64,000 nt of DNA. Origin: VRUE01 sp035557635. GTDB lineage: Bacteria; Actinomycetota; Thermoleophilia; Solirubrobacterales; 70-9. Shown here piece by piece: positions 31,727 through 40,569 of this stretch; position 1 is the stretch's first letter; every line of letters starts with the position of its first letter. The notes under the pieces are model-generated. The model saw only the letters and a list, made by a program, of their open reading frames with translations, made no database searches and was not told the origin of the DNA. Where the stretch lies: the NCBI GenBank assembly GCA_035557635.1, contig DATMDR010000046.1, forward strand, positions 1 through 64,000, written 5' to 3'. The translations under genes were made by a program, and so were the position numbers.

Positions 31727-32920
31727 ATGAAGACAAACGCAGAGACCAAGCCCGGCATCGCCGCGCCCTCGAAGCGCGTCGAGGCGATGCCGCCTTACAT
31801 GTTCCAGGAGCTCGAGCGGAGGATCGCCGACAAGCGCGCCGCCGGCATCGACGTGATCAGCCTCGGCATCGGCGATCCCGACGAGCCGACGTACCCGCAC
31901 GTGGTCAAGGCGATGCAGGAGGCGGTCGCCGACGGCGCCAACCAGAAGTACCCGTCCAATCGCGGCCGGGCCGAGTTCCGCGAGGCCTTCGCCAGCTTCT
32001 ATGACCAGCGCTTCGGCGTCTCGATCGACCCCGAGAGCGAGGTGATCCCGGCGATCGGCGCCAAGGAGTGCATCTACAACCTCTGCTTCGCCTTCCTCGA
32101 CCCCGGCGGCGTCGCGCTGGCCGCCGATCCCGGCTACCCCGTCTACACCGGCGGCCCGATCCTCGCCGGGGCTACTCCGGAGCTGCTGCCGCTGGTGCCG
32201 GAGCTGGGCTTCGCCCCCGACCTCAGCGCGGTGCCCGCGGACGTCGCCGCGAAGGCGCGGCTGATGTTCATCAACTACCCCAACAACCCCACCGGGGCGG
32301 TGGTCCCGGACGGCTTCTTCGAGCTGGTCGTCTCCTTCGCACGCGAGCATGAGATCCTCGTCGTCCACGACAATGCCTACTCGGAGACGACCTACGACGG
32401 CTACGTCGCGCCGAGCTTCCTGGCGACGCCGGGTGCCAAGGAGGTCGGTGTCGAGGTCTTCTCGCTCTCCAAGGGCTTCAACATGACCGGCTGGCGCTGC
32501 GCCGCGATTCTCGGCAACGCCGAGGCGATTCAGACCTACTGGCGACTGAAGACCAACGTCGACTCGGGCCTCTTCGAGGCGATCCAGCTCGCCGGCGCGG
32601 CGGCGCTGCGGGGGCCCAGCGGACCGCTGGAGCGGATGAACGAGACCTACGTTCGGCGGCGAGACCTGGTCGTCGAGGCGCTGCGCGAGATCGGCGTCGA
32701 AGTGGCGACCCCGAAGGGCACGATCTACGTCTGGGCGCCGGTCCCCGAGGGACACACCTCGACCTCGTTCGCCGAGCTGGTACTGGAAGAGGCGGCGGTC
32801 GTCGTCTCGCCGGGCTCGATGTACGGGCCTAGCGGCGAGGGCTTCTTCCGCATCTCCCTCACCACGCCGGACGAGCGCATCTCCGAGGCGGTCGAGCGGA
32901 TGCGCGAGCACCTCGCCTGA
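31727..32920 (+). CDS. dapL: LL-diaminopimelate aminotransferase-like PLP enzyme
   Basis: The 397-residue class I/II aminotransferase has SLGIGDPDEPTYPHVVKAM, the INYPNNPTGAVV motif, DNAYSETTYDG and the PLP lysine in SLSKGFNMTGWR. It resembles DapL, which makes LL-diaminopimelate directly from tetrahydrodipicolinate, bypassing DapD/C/E. Location beside the dapF-like gene and in the same window as dapA and dapB supports this role. An alanine or aspartate aminotransferase cannot be excluded. ATG 31727 follows repeat R. Confidence 0.8.
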   Translation: MKTNAETKPGIAAPSKRVEAMPPYMFQELERRIADKRAAGIDVISLGIGDPDEPTYPHVVKAMQEAVADGANQKYPSNRGRAEFREAFASFYDQRFGVSIDPESEVIPAIGAKECIYNLCFAFLDPGGVALAADPGYPVYTGGPILAGATPELLPLVPELGFAPDLSAVPADVAAKARLMFINYPNNPTGAVVPDGFFELVVSFAREHEILVVHDNAYSETTYDGYVAPSFLATPGAKEVGVEVFSLSKGFNMTGWRCAAILGNAEAIQTYWRLKTNVDSGLFEAIQLAGAAALRGPSGPLERMNETYVRRRDLVVEALREIGVEVATPKGTIYVWAPVPEGHTSTSFAELVLEEAAVVVSPGSMYGPSGEGFFRISLTTPDERISEAVERMREHLA

Positions 32921-32945
32921 GGCGCTCGCGCTCCAGCGGGCTCAG

Positions 32946-33788
32946 CTACTCGACCTCGACTTCGTCGACCATGCCCTGGAGGGCGTGGGGCGGGCCTCCC
33001 TGGCGGTCGCTGATGAAGCAGAAGAGGGCGTATCGGCCGGGCTCTAGGTCGAGGGTGACCACCTGGCTTTCGCCGCCTTCGATCACGGCCGTCGCCTGGG
33101 TTCCTTTTTCCTCCAGCGGAGCTTTGCCTTTTTCGGTTTTGAAGTAGCTCTCGACGTCCTCCGCGGTGCTGTCGCCGATCAACGGCGCCGCAAGCAGGTG
33201 GTGGGGCTGCGCGCCGCCGTTCTCGAAGACGATCTCCGTTTCGCCGGAGGGCAAGCCTTCCGCGTCGAAGCCGTACTCGAAGGCGGAGACCGTGTCGTCG
33301 CCCTCCACTGTCGCGTCTGACTCCTCGCCGGTCACTTCGAGGGCTGGGATCGATTTCGAATCCGGGCGGCCGCCTTCCGTATCCAGGGCGTAGTAGGTGC
33401 CGGGCTCGAGGACCTGGGTCACCGTCTGGCTCTCGCCCGCGCCGGTGGTGCCGACTCCTCCACCGCCGAAGAACCAGCTGGGGAACGCTTTGCCGCTGCC
33501 GGCCCGTTCGAACCCTTTGACTACTTCCTCGGGCGTGTGGTCGCCCTCGACCCTGATCAGCTGCAGGTCGCCTTCTTTCTCGCCTTCGTTCACGAGGGTG
33601 ATCTCGGCCAGGCCGGTCTCGGCGCTCTGCGGTCCCGACAGTTCCGTTTTTTTGCCCTGCTGCGCGATCGTGTAGGTGAGGCTTTGGGCCTCTTCGTCGT
33701 CTCCGCAGGCGCTGACGCCAACCCCTAGCGCGACTGCTGCGATGCATGTAACGACGAGCTTCGACAGATGACTGACCTTCCGTCTCAC
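32946..33788 (-). CDS. Lipoprotein with two cupredoxin-like domains
   Basis: A signal peptide ends in the lipobox LGVGVSAC, so the 280-residue protein should be anchored outside the membrane. Two similar halves are seen. Each has a TLVNEG/VFENGG-type strand and a LEPGTYYAL or LEPGRYALFC strand. Only the second half keeps a possible type 1 copper set: QPHH, the Cys of LFCF, and PHALQGM. A copper role is inferred. The GTG start follows a strong SD (GGAGGT, minus strand) by five bases. Confidence 0.75.
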   Translation of the reverse strand: MRRKVSHLSKLVVTCIAAVALGVGVSACGDDEEAQSLTYTIAQQGKKTELSGPQSAETGLAEITLVNEGEKEGDLQLIRVEGDHTPEEVVKGFERAGSGKAFPSWFFGGGGVGTTGAGESQTVTQVLEPGTYYALDTEGGRPDSKSIPALEVTGEESDATVEGDDTVSAFEYGFDAEGLPSGETEIVFENGGAQPHHLLAAPLIGDSTAEDVESYFKTEKGKAPLEEKGTQATAVIEGGESQVVTLDLEPGRYALFCFISDRQGGPPHALQGMVDEVEVE

Positions 33789-33853
33789 TTACGACCTCCG
33801 AGTCTCGGTTTGGGCGGGCAAGTACCCACTGACGGGTGAACCTAACGCTCGGG

Positions 33854-34681
33854 TCAGACCTCGCGCTTGCGCCAGTAGCGGTCCAGGCCGCGCCACTGGT
33901 ACTCAGGCGGGACGCACTGGATCAGCTCGGCGGCCGTCTCCGGGTCGGCGCTGGCGGCGACGCGCTCGCGGTGGCGCTGCTCGTACTCCGCTTCGGAGAG
34001 CTCCCGTGCCAAGTCCGCCTCCTCGCGGAGCCGCTCGCGCACCTGCGCGAGATGTGCGGCGGGCTCGTCGACCTGGCCGAAGTGAGTCAGCGCCAGGCGC
34101 TCCGGCGCCCAGCCTTCGACGATGCCGATCGAGTCCTGCCAGGTCTCGATGTCGATGTCGGGCGGCGGGGTGGGAGGCACGATCAGTCCCGAGGGCGGGA
34201 TGCGGACCGCGGCGACGTCGCCGACGAAGGCGGTTCCGCTCTCCTCGTGCAGGTAGCTGACGTGATGAGAGGCGTGGCCCGGGGTGTAGGCGACCCGCAT
34301 GCCGAGCATGCGCTCGCCGCCGCTGAGCGGCCTCACGTTCTCCTCCGGGACCGGGACGATCTCTCCCCAGAGGCGCTCCATCGCGTCGCCGTAGAGGCGC
34401 TCGGCGCTGGCCAGCAGTCGTGAGGGGTCGATCAGGTGGGGGGCGCCGCGCTCGTGCACGTAGACCTCGAGCTGGGGGAAGCGCCGGACCAGGGCGCCGG
34501 TCGCCGCCGCGTGGTCGAGGTGGATGTGGGTGAGCAGCAGGGCCTGGGGCTGCTCGCCTTCAAGCGCGTCGAGCAGCGTCGGCAATGAGGACTCCGGCCC
34601 GGGATCAACGAGGGCTCCGTCGACCTCCCAGCAGCCGATTACGTGCGGCCGCCCGAGGTGCATGACATCGATTACGCGCAT
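33854..34681 (-). CDS. Metallo-beta-lactamase-fold hydrolase
   Basis: The 275-residue protein carries THIHLDHAAATG (the HxHxDH metal motif), a further histidine in TPGHASHH, GDVAAVR and a C-terminal THFGQVDEP histidine. These are the ligands of the glyoxalase-II/MBL superfamily. The substrate is unknown. It is transcribed with, and about 34 bp downstream of, the SDR gene at 34716. Confidence 0.88.
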   Translation of the reverse strand: MRVIDVMHLGRPHVIGCWEVDGALVDPGPESSLPTLLDALEGEQPQALLLTHIHLDHAAATGALVRRFPQLEVYVHERGAPHLIDPSRLLASAERLYGDAMERLWGEIVPVPEENVRPLSGGERMLGMRVAYTPGHASHHVSYLHEESGTAFVGDVAAVRIPPSGLIVPPTPPPDIDIETWQDSIGIVEGWAPERLALTHFGQVDEPAAHLAQVRERLREEADLARELSEAEYEQRHRERVAASADPETAAELIQCVPPEYQWRGLDRYWRKREV

Positions 34682-34715
34682 CGGATCAGCCTATGGGAGT
34701 CGGGGGGGGACTCGC

Positions 34716-35711
34716 TCAGGCAACCGGATCGGGAAAGCGGTCGTCCGCCTCGAGCGTCTGCCGCAGGCCCTCCTCCATCCCGCGGGGCGCGTAGCCGAGA
34801 TCGCGAGAGGCCTTCTCGTGGCTGGCCCAGAAGGTGACGCCGTCGGCGGAGGAAATCAGCTCGCGCAGGTTGGGCGGCTGGCCCATCATCTTGCCGACGA
34901 GCGGCCCGATCGGAGTCAGCATCTTCATCACCGGTGTGGGCAAGGCGTGCTTCGGCGCCTTGCGGCCGCTGATTCCGGCGACGACGTCGACAGCCTCGCG
35001 CATCGTCGTCACCGGCCCGCTCAGAACGTAGTCCTCGCCCTCCTTGCCCTTGTCGAGGGCGAGCAGGATTCCGGCGGCGATGTCATCGACGTGGGTCATG
35101 CAGATCCCCAGCTCGGGGAAGGGGATCAGCGGCAGCTTGCCGGCGAGGAATTCTCCGAGCAGGTCGGCAACCTGCGAGGTGTCGCCGGGGCCGTAGACGC
35201 CGCCGGGCTGGACGATCACGCAGGGCAGGTTCTCACCGGCGATCATCTCGTCGGCGACCCGGTGCGCTTCCCACTTCGTCTGCTCGTAGTAGGAGGTGAA
35301 CTCCCTGCCCGGGTGCTTGTAGGTCTCATCGACGACTTTCTTCTTGGTGTTGCCGAAGGCGCCGACGGTCGAGACGTAGACGACCTTGGGGACTTTCGCC
35401 TCCAGCGCGCTGCGCAGGACCAGTTTGGTCCCCTCGACGTTGGCGGCGTACATCGCGGCGTGCTGGGACTTCGGAATGCCGACCTCGTACATCGCGGCGA
35501 CGTGGATCACACCGTCACAGCCCTCCATGCCGCGGCGGATCGCGGCTCCGTCGCCGAGATCGCCGCTGACCAGCTCGCAGCCCTGCGCCTTCAGCTTCTC
35601 GCCCCTGGCGGGGTCGCGGACGAGGCAGGTCACGTCGTCGCCACGCTCGCGCAGCTGGCGCACGACTTTCCCGCCGATGAACCCGGTGCCGCCGGTGACG
35701 AAGACCTTCAT
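34716..35711 (-). CDS. NAD(P)-dependent epimerase/dehydratase (extended SDR)
   Basis: The Rossmann motif TGGTGFIGGKVV and the active-site YYEQTKWEA (YxxxK) mark an extended SDR of 331 residues. The form with HVAAMYEVG and VSTVGAFG resembles atypical SDRs acting on dihydroflavonol- or sterol-like substrates; the actual substrate is unknown. It starts divergently from hflX. Confidence 0.87.
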   Translation of the reverse strand: MKVFVTGGTGFIGGKVVRQLRERGDDVTCLVRDPARGEKLKAQGCELVSGDLGDGAAIRRGMEGCDGVIHVAAMYEVGIPKSQHAAMYAANVEGTKLVLRSALEAKVPKVVYVSTVGAFGNTKKKVVDETYKHPGREFTSYYEQTKWEAHRVADEMIAGENLPCVIVQPGGVYGPGDTSQVADLLGEFLAGKLPLIPFPELGICMTHVDDIAAGILLALDKGKEGEDYVLSGPVTTMREAVDVVAGISGRKAPKHALPTPVMKMLTPIGPLVGKMMGQPPNLRELISSADGVTFWASHEKASRDLGYAPRGMEEGLRQTLEADDRFPDPVA

Positions 35712-35756
35712 CGGCGCACAGACTAGCCGGCTGGCTGTCCAGCCGGCCCCGACGCC

Positions 35757-35762
35757 TACAAT
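35757..35762 (+). promoter_or_regulatory. -10 element for leaderless hflX
   Basis: TACAAT ends eight bases before the GTG of hflX, close to the actinobacterial TANNNT consensus. No convincing -35 is seen at 16-18 bp. Confidence 0.6.
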
Positions 35763-35770
35763 TCGCCTGA

Positions 35771-37102
35771 GTGCAAGGTTCGAGAAACGGTCGTCAAGCC
35801 CAGACGCGCTACAGCGCGAACGGTGCCGGCGTTTCGAACCGGAGGGCGCGCCAGCGGGCGCTGGCGATCGGCATCGCCGACGGAGCCGGGAGCGAGGACT
35901 CGCTGGCCGAGCTGAAGGAGCTGCTGCGCACGGCAGGCGTGGCGACGGCGGGCGAGATGCTCCAGCAGCGCTCCGCGCCCGACCCCGACCGCTACTTCGG
36001 GCACGGCAAGCTGGTCGAGCTGAAGCAGGAGATCGCCGCCTGCGACGCTAACCTGGTCGCCTGCGACGACGAGCTGGCGCCCCGCCAGGAGCGCAACCTG
36101 GAGGCGGCGCTGGGCGTGCCGGTGATCGACCGCACCGCGGTGATCCTCGACATCTTCGCCGACCACGCCCACTCGGCCGAGGGCAAGCTCCAGGTCGAGC
36201 TGGCCCAGCTCGAGTACAACATGGCCCGCATGCGGGGGTTGTGGACGCACCTGGAGCGCCTCGGCGCCGGGCGCATGGACGGCGGAATCGGCACCAGGGG
36301 CCCGGGCGAGAGCCAGATCGAGACCGACCGCCGCCTCGCCCGCGACCGCATCGCGGCGCTGCGCCGGCGCCTGAAGAGACTGGAGCGCAATCGCGACACG
36401 ATGAGGGCCAGGCGCGACCGCTCGTCGCTGCCGCGCGTGGCCCTAGCCGGCTACACCAACGCCGGCAAGTCGACCCTGCTGAACGCCTTGACGGGGGCCG
36501 AGGCTGGGGTGGGGGACAGGCTCTTCCACACGCTTGACCCGACCACGCGCAGCTTCGAGCTCTCCGGCCGCGACTACCTGCTGACCGACACCGTCGGCTT
36601 CATCGAGAAGCTGCCCCACCAACTGGTCGAGGCCTTCAAGGCGACCCTGGAGGAGACCGTGCTGGCGGACCTGATCCTCCACGTCGTCGACGCTGCCGCG
36701 CCCGAGGAGCGCCGTCTTGCCGACATGCAGGCAGTCGACGCCGTGCTGGAGGAGATCGGGACGGGAGACAAGCCGCGATTGCTGGTGCTCAACAAGGCGG
36801 ACCTGCTCGACGAGGGCGGTCGCGACGAAGTGACGTTGCAGCATGGTGACGCGACGTTGGTCTCGGCCCTGGCGGGCGAGGGGCTGGACGAGCTGCGAGG
36901 CAGAATCGAGAAGGCGTTTGAGGACACTCTTGCCGAGGTCGAGCTGCTTGTGCCGTATGCCGAAGGGGCGCGGCTGCATGAGCTGCATGAGCTGGCTGGG
37001 GATCTCGAGCGGGAGGAGCGGGCGGATGGTGTCCTCGTGCATGCCAAGGTGCCTGTGGCGGAGCTCCATCGGTTCGAGGACCTGAGAACTACGGTGGCGT
37101 AG
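35771..37102 (+). CDS. hflX: GTPase HflX
   Basis: HflX is a ribosome-associated GTPase that splits stalled ribosomes. The N-terminal HflX domain shows DPDRYFGHGKL and DRTAVILDIFADHAHSAEGKLQVELAQLEYNM, followed by GTRGPGESQIE. The G domain has GYTNAGKST, TDTVGF and NKAD. Length is 443 residues. The start at GTG 35771 fits the -10 at 35757. The last base of the stop lies in the left arm of palindrome P1 copy 2. Confidence 0.95.
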   Translation: MQGSRNGRQAQTRYSANGAGVSNRRARQRALAIGIADGAGSEDSLAELKELLRTAGVATAGEMLQQRSAPDPDRYFGHGKLVELKQEIAACDANLVACDDELAPRQERNLEAALGVPVIDRTAVILDIFADHAHSAEGKLQVELAQLEYNMARMRGLWTHLERLGAGRMDGGIGTRGPGESQIETDRRLARDRIAALRRRLKRLERNRDTMRARRDRSSLPRVALAGYTNAGKSTLLNALTGAEAGVGDRLFHTLDPTTRSFELSGRDYLLTDTVGFIEKLPHQLVEAFKATLEETVLADLILHVVDAAAPEERRLADMQAVDAVLEEIGTGDKPRLLVLNKADLLDEGGRDEVTLQHGDATLVSALAGEGLDELRGRIEKAFEDTLAEVELLVPYAEGARLHELHELAGDLEREERADGVLVHAKVPVAELHRFEDLRTTVA

Positions 37103-37193
37103 AGAGGATGAGGTGCCCCCGCCCGGACAAGTGCCGGGCTAATTAGCCCGGCACTTTGAGTATCCGCCCGTTCGGGGACACCTCATCCTCTCT
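37101..37193. repeat. Nested palindromic element, family P1, copy 2 (inverted)
   Basis: The outer arms 37101-37115 and 37179-37193 are perfect 15-bp inverted repeats (AGAGAGGATGAGGTG), extended by CCCC/GGGG after one mismatch. The inner perfect 28-bp palindrome is at 37129-37156 (AAGTGCCGGGCTAA and its complement). Relative to copy 1 the orientation is reversed: TGAGTATCCGCCCG follows the core. Two inner base pairs differ from copy 1 by compensatory changes, and the outer arms are unrelated. Confidence 0.85.
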
Positions 37194-37206
37194 TCGGACG
37201 CGGTTG

Positions 37207-37212
37207 TAGGGT
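37207..37212 (+). promoter_or_regulatory. -10 element for leaderless dut
   Basis: TAGGGT ends seven bases before the dut ATG. The stretch TAGGGTCCTCGGGATG is nearly identical to the promoter-start region of the thioesterase gene at 59219 (minus strand). Confidence 0.6.
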
Positions 37213-37219
37213 CCTCGGG

Positions 37220-37651
37220 ATGGAACTGCCGGTGGCGAGAGTCGAGGACGGCGCGCGACTGCCCAGTCGTGCGCATGAGGGTGATGCCGGCCTGGACCTC
37301 TATGCGAATGAGGCGGCGCATATTGGACCGGGAGAGCGTTGGAGCGTTGGGACCGGGGTGGCTGTGGAAATCCCGGACGACCATGCCGGGCTGGTGCTTC
37401 CCAGGTCAGGGCTGGCCAAAAAGCATGGGATCGCGCTGGTGAACAGCCCGGGGTTGATCGACGCTGGGTATCGCGGGGAAGTTCGGGTGCTGTTGCTCAA
37501 TACAGATCCGGCTGAGACCTTTCGGGTTGAGCCCGGAGATCGGATTGCGCAGCTGGTGATTGCGCCTATTGCGCTGGCTGAGCCGGTCGAGGTGGAGTCG
37601 TTGAGCGATTCCGCCCGTGGCGACGGTGGGTTTGGGTCCAGCGGGCGTTAG
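37220..37651 (+). CDS. dut: Deoxyuridine 5'-triphosphate nucleotidohydrolase
   Basis: This trimeric dUTPase of 143 residues shows the five family motifs, including GDAGLDLYA, PRSGLAKKHGIAL, GLIDAGYRGEV, GDRIAQLVIAP and the C-terminal GDGGFGSSGR. It removes dUTP and supplies dUMP. Its 3' end overlaps the convergent RTX gene by four bases. Confidence 0.96.
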   Translation: MELPVARVEDGARLPSRAHEGDAGLDLYANEAAHIGPGERWSVGTGVAVEIPDDHAGLVLPRSGLAKKHGIALVNSPGLIDAGYRGEVRVLLLNTDPAETFRVEPGDRIAQLVIAPIALAEPVEVESLSDSARGDGGFGSSGR

Positions 37652-39798
37652 CGGCGCTGGACTCGGAAGGTAAAGACCGCCGGCGAGCGGTCGCGGTTGC
37701 CGGCTTGGTCCATCGCGAAGACGCGGAAGGTGTGGGGGCCTGGCTTCAGTCGGTAGGGGCGTGGCGAGCGGCATGGTTGGAGCGAGCGGCGGTCGAGCGC
37801 GCAGCGGAAGGTGGTGCCTGACTCGTCGGCGCCGAAGGCGAAGGTGACGCGGCGGAACCGCCTAGCGGTGAAGAGGCGCTTGGGTGGCCTGCGGGCGATG
37901 CGCGTCTGCGGCGGCGTCCGGTCACCGGCTCGCGGTGGGTTCGATGGCTGCGCCGGCGGCGTGGGCAGGGGGGAGGAGCCTCCTGCCGGTGGCGTGGTTT
38001 CGGGCTCGGGCTCGGGATCTGGTGGGGTATCGGGTGGTCGGAAGCTGTTCGGGTCGCGCTCTTGGACCGACTCGCAGTTGGCCGGCGTGGCGTCGGGGCC
38101 GTTCTCGGGGTGATCGATCTGGGCGGTGTCGAAGCCCTCGCCGCAATCGATCGTCGGATCGGGGTCGTCGTTGGGCGTGCCCGAGTTGGCGAGGATCGAG
38201 TCGTCGCCGGCGGCAGCGAAGTAGGAATCCGGCCCTGGCCGGCCGAGGAGCTGGTTGGGACCGGCGTCGCCGACCATGACGTCGCCGAGGCTCGTCCCCT
38301 CGGTGTCCTCGATCGCTTCGAGCGTCGTGAGCAGGGCACTGCTGGCGCACTGTGGTTGTCCACTGGAACCGACGAGACCCGCCCGCTGCGCGGCCATCTC
38401 GATCGCCACGCCCGCGTTGAAGTTCGCCCAGTTGGCGTTGTCCCGGTCGGGGCCTCCGTCAAGCAGGTCGCCGTCGCAGACCGCGTTGGAGACGAAGAGA
38501 TCCTCGCCGGTCCCGGCGTGGAGCTGATCGCCCCCCTCGTTGTTGGGCACCGCGTCGTCCCTGCCGCCGGCATCGGCCGTGTCCGCGCCCGCGCCGTCGA
38601 CGAGGGCGTCTTCGGTGAGGCCGCTGCTCAGCTCGTCGTTCCCGCCGTTCCCGAGCAGGATCACCGCGGTCGCTTCCGTCGCCCCCGCGCCGAAGCCGGA
38701 GACGGTGAGCGTGTCATTGCCGTCCAGCCCGGCGAGGACCATCGAGTCGGGAGGGGAGGGGGCGGGGCAGATGACTTTGCCTCCGGCTGGAGCGCCGCAC
38801 CCGCCGGCGGCCGAGGGACTGGTGTCGAAGTCGCCCTGCGAGCTCGGTCCGAGCGCGAAGGTGACGGCGCCGGCCGCGTAGCTGGCGGTCACTTCGTCGT
38901 CTTCGTCGCTGCCGGTCAGGTAGAGAGCCGGGCTCCCTCCGGACTGCGGCGCCATCAGGCCGACCGAGATCGCGCCCGGGTCGCGCGGTTCGACCTCCTC
39001 CTCGTCGGTCTCGCACTCGAACGCCGTCGCGGCGTCGCAGCTGTCGCCGTCCGCTCCGCCGAAGGCGACGTCAGCGCCTCCTTCGCCGAGGATCACGTCG
39101 GCCCCGCCGCCGCCGTAGATCGTCTCCGCGTCGGCGGTGCCGACGATGAAGTCAGGGAAGGCGCTGCCGATCACCACCTCGAAGCTCGTTCCTTCGAGCC
39201 CTTCGTCGACCCCGCCGCCCGACGGAGCCAGGCCGTTGTCGCCGATACCGCTCTGCAGGTTCACGTAGGCCCCGCGTCCCTCCCGGTCAGGCGGGAGCCC
39301 CTCGAAATCGGAGACGCCTGGCCGGCCATCGAAGAAGCCCGGCGTCGCTCCGGTCGCGTAGCTGAGCGTGTCGGTGCCGCCGCCGGTGTCGGCGATCGCG
39401 TCGATCGTGGCGTCGCCGCGCACGAAGTCGTTGCCGCCTTCGCCGTCGAGCGAGTCCGCGCCGAAGCCGCCCGAGAGGAAGTCGTCGCCGGGGCCGCCGC
39501 GGGGACGGTCGTCGCCGATCCCGCCGTAGAGGCGGTCGTGGCCTTCGCCGCCATTGATCTGGTCGTTGCCGCGCTGGCCGTAGATGACGTCGTCGCCACC
39601 TTCGCCGTTCACGGTGGTGACGCCACGGGGCGCGCGAATCGTGTCCGCGCAGGGCGTGCCGGTGATCGTGTCGCCAACGGTCTGCGGGCCTTCAGCGCAG
39701 CCTTGAGCCATGCTCGGCTCCGGCATCGCGCCCGGGAGCACGACAAGAACCGCAAGCAGCACGAAGCTGACGAGCGAATGCCTTTCCCTGGACCACAC
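37648..39798 (-). CDS. Secreted RTX-type calcium-binding repeat protein
   Basis: The 716-residue protein has a signal peptide ending near SMAQG. An N-terminal block of glycine/aspartate nonapeptides follows (GGDDVIYGQRGNDQINGG, GGFGADSLDGEGGNDFVRG), with further blocks across the middle. These form calcium-binding parallel beta-rolls. A Pro-rich linker and a C-terminal Ig-like domain follow (FRCALDRRSLQPCRSP, GPHTFRVFAMDQAGN), a domain common in exported proteins of Solirubrobacterales. Function beyond surface or extracellular binding is unknown. Confidence 0.85.
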   Translation of the reverse strand: MWSRERHSLVSFVLLAVLVVLPGAMPEPSMAQGCAEGPQTVGDTITGTPCADTIRAPRGVTTVNGEGGDDVIYGQRGNDQINGGEGHDRLYGGIGDDRPRGGPGDDFLSGGFGADSLDGEGGNDFVRGDATIDAIADTGGGTDTLSYATGATPGFFDGRPGVSDFEGLPPDREGRGAYVNLQSGIGDNGLAPSGGGVDEGLEGTSFEVVIGSAFPDFIVGTADAETIYGGGGADVILGEGGADVAFGGADGDSCDAATAFECETDEEEVEPRDPGAISVGLMAPQSGGSPALYLTGSDEDDEVTASYAAGAVTFALGPSSQGDFDTSPSAAGGCGAPAGGKVICPAPSPPDSMVLAGLDGNDTLTVSGFGAGATEATAVILLGNGGNDELSSGLTEDALVDGAGADTADAGGRDDAVPNNEGGDQLHAGTGEDLFVSNAVCDGDLLDGGPDRDNANWANFNAGVAIEMAAQRAGLVGSSGQPQCASSALLTTLEAIEDTEGTSLGDVMVGDAGPNQLLGRPGPDSYFAAAGDDSILANSGTPNDDPDPTIDCGEGFDTAQIDHPENGPDATPANCESVQERDPNSFRPPDTPPDPEPEPETTPPAGGSSPLPTPPAQPSNPPRAGDRTPPQTRIARRPPKRLFTARRFRRVTFAFGADESGTTFRCALDRRSLQPCRSPRPYRLKPGPHTFRVFAMDQAGNRDRSPAVFTFRVQRR

Positions 39799-39831
39799 CC
39801 CATCTGACTACCCGATGGTGCGGGGGAGCAT

Positions 39832-40569
39832 TCAGCCGCCCAGGGCAACCTCGCGGGCGCAGTTCTGCGCCGCCAGCTCCAGCTTGTCCTCGAGCGGCTC
39901 CAGCTCAGGACGCGTCCCATAGCGCCGCTCCAGCGCCAAGGCGATCAGGAGATCGGCGAGCCAGGCGTTCTTGGGCAGCAGCGGGCCGTGCAGATAGGTG
40001 CCGATCAAGTTGCCGCGCCGCACTCCCTCAGAGCCGTCCTTGCCGTTGTTGCCGAATCCCTTCACGACCCGCCCCAGGGGCTTTGCACTGGGGCCGAGAT
40101 AGGTGCGACCCCCGTGATTCTCGAAGCCGGCGACGATCCGCGATTCGCCGCCGAGATCCGTCTCGATCGCGACGTTGCCGATCAGCCGCGCCCCCGGCTC
40201 GCGCACGGTCTCGAGATCGGCAAGTCCCAGCCCGGGCAGCGTCTCCGCCTTGATCTGGTAGCTGTGGCCGAGCAGCTGGTAGCCGCCGCAGACCGCGAGC
40301 ACAACGGCGCCGTCGGCGATCGTCGCAGCGAGCGCGTCGCGCTTCGTCGCGACCATGTCGGCCGCCACGGCCCGCTGGTCACGATCCTGGCCTCCGCCGA
40401 TGTAGAGGAGGTCGTGGGCGGCGGGATCGATCGCCTCTCCGGGGCCAACGGCGGAGTAGGAGAACTCGATCCCGCGCCACTCGCAGCGGCGACGCAGGAG
40501 CAGGATGTTCCCCCGGTCCGCGTAGATGTTCATCTGCTCCGGGTAGAGGGCGAGCAGGCGCAGCTCCAT
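39832..40569 (-). CDS. gatD: Lipid II isoglutaminyl synthase, glutaminase subunit
   Basis: GatD releases ammonia from glutamine for MurT, which amidates the D-Glu of lipid II. The class I amidotransferase nucleophile is Cys94 in VVLAVCGGYQLLG, the residue number known for S. aureus GatD. The catalytic histidine is in TYLHGPLLPKN. Its ATG overlaps the stop of the methyltransferase gene that separates it from murT. Confidence 0.94.
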   Translation of the reverse strand: MELRLLALYPEQMNIYADRGNILLLRRRCEWRGIEFSYSAVGPGEAIDPAAHDLLYIGGGQDRDQRAVAADMVATKRDALAATIADGAVVLAVCGGYQLLGHSYQIKAETLPGLGLADLETVREPGARLIGNVAIETDLGGESRIVAGFENHGGRTYLGPSAKPLGRVVKGFGNNGKDGSEGVRRGNLIGTYLHGPLLPKNAWLADLLIALALERRYGTRPELEPLEDKLELAAQNCAREVALGG

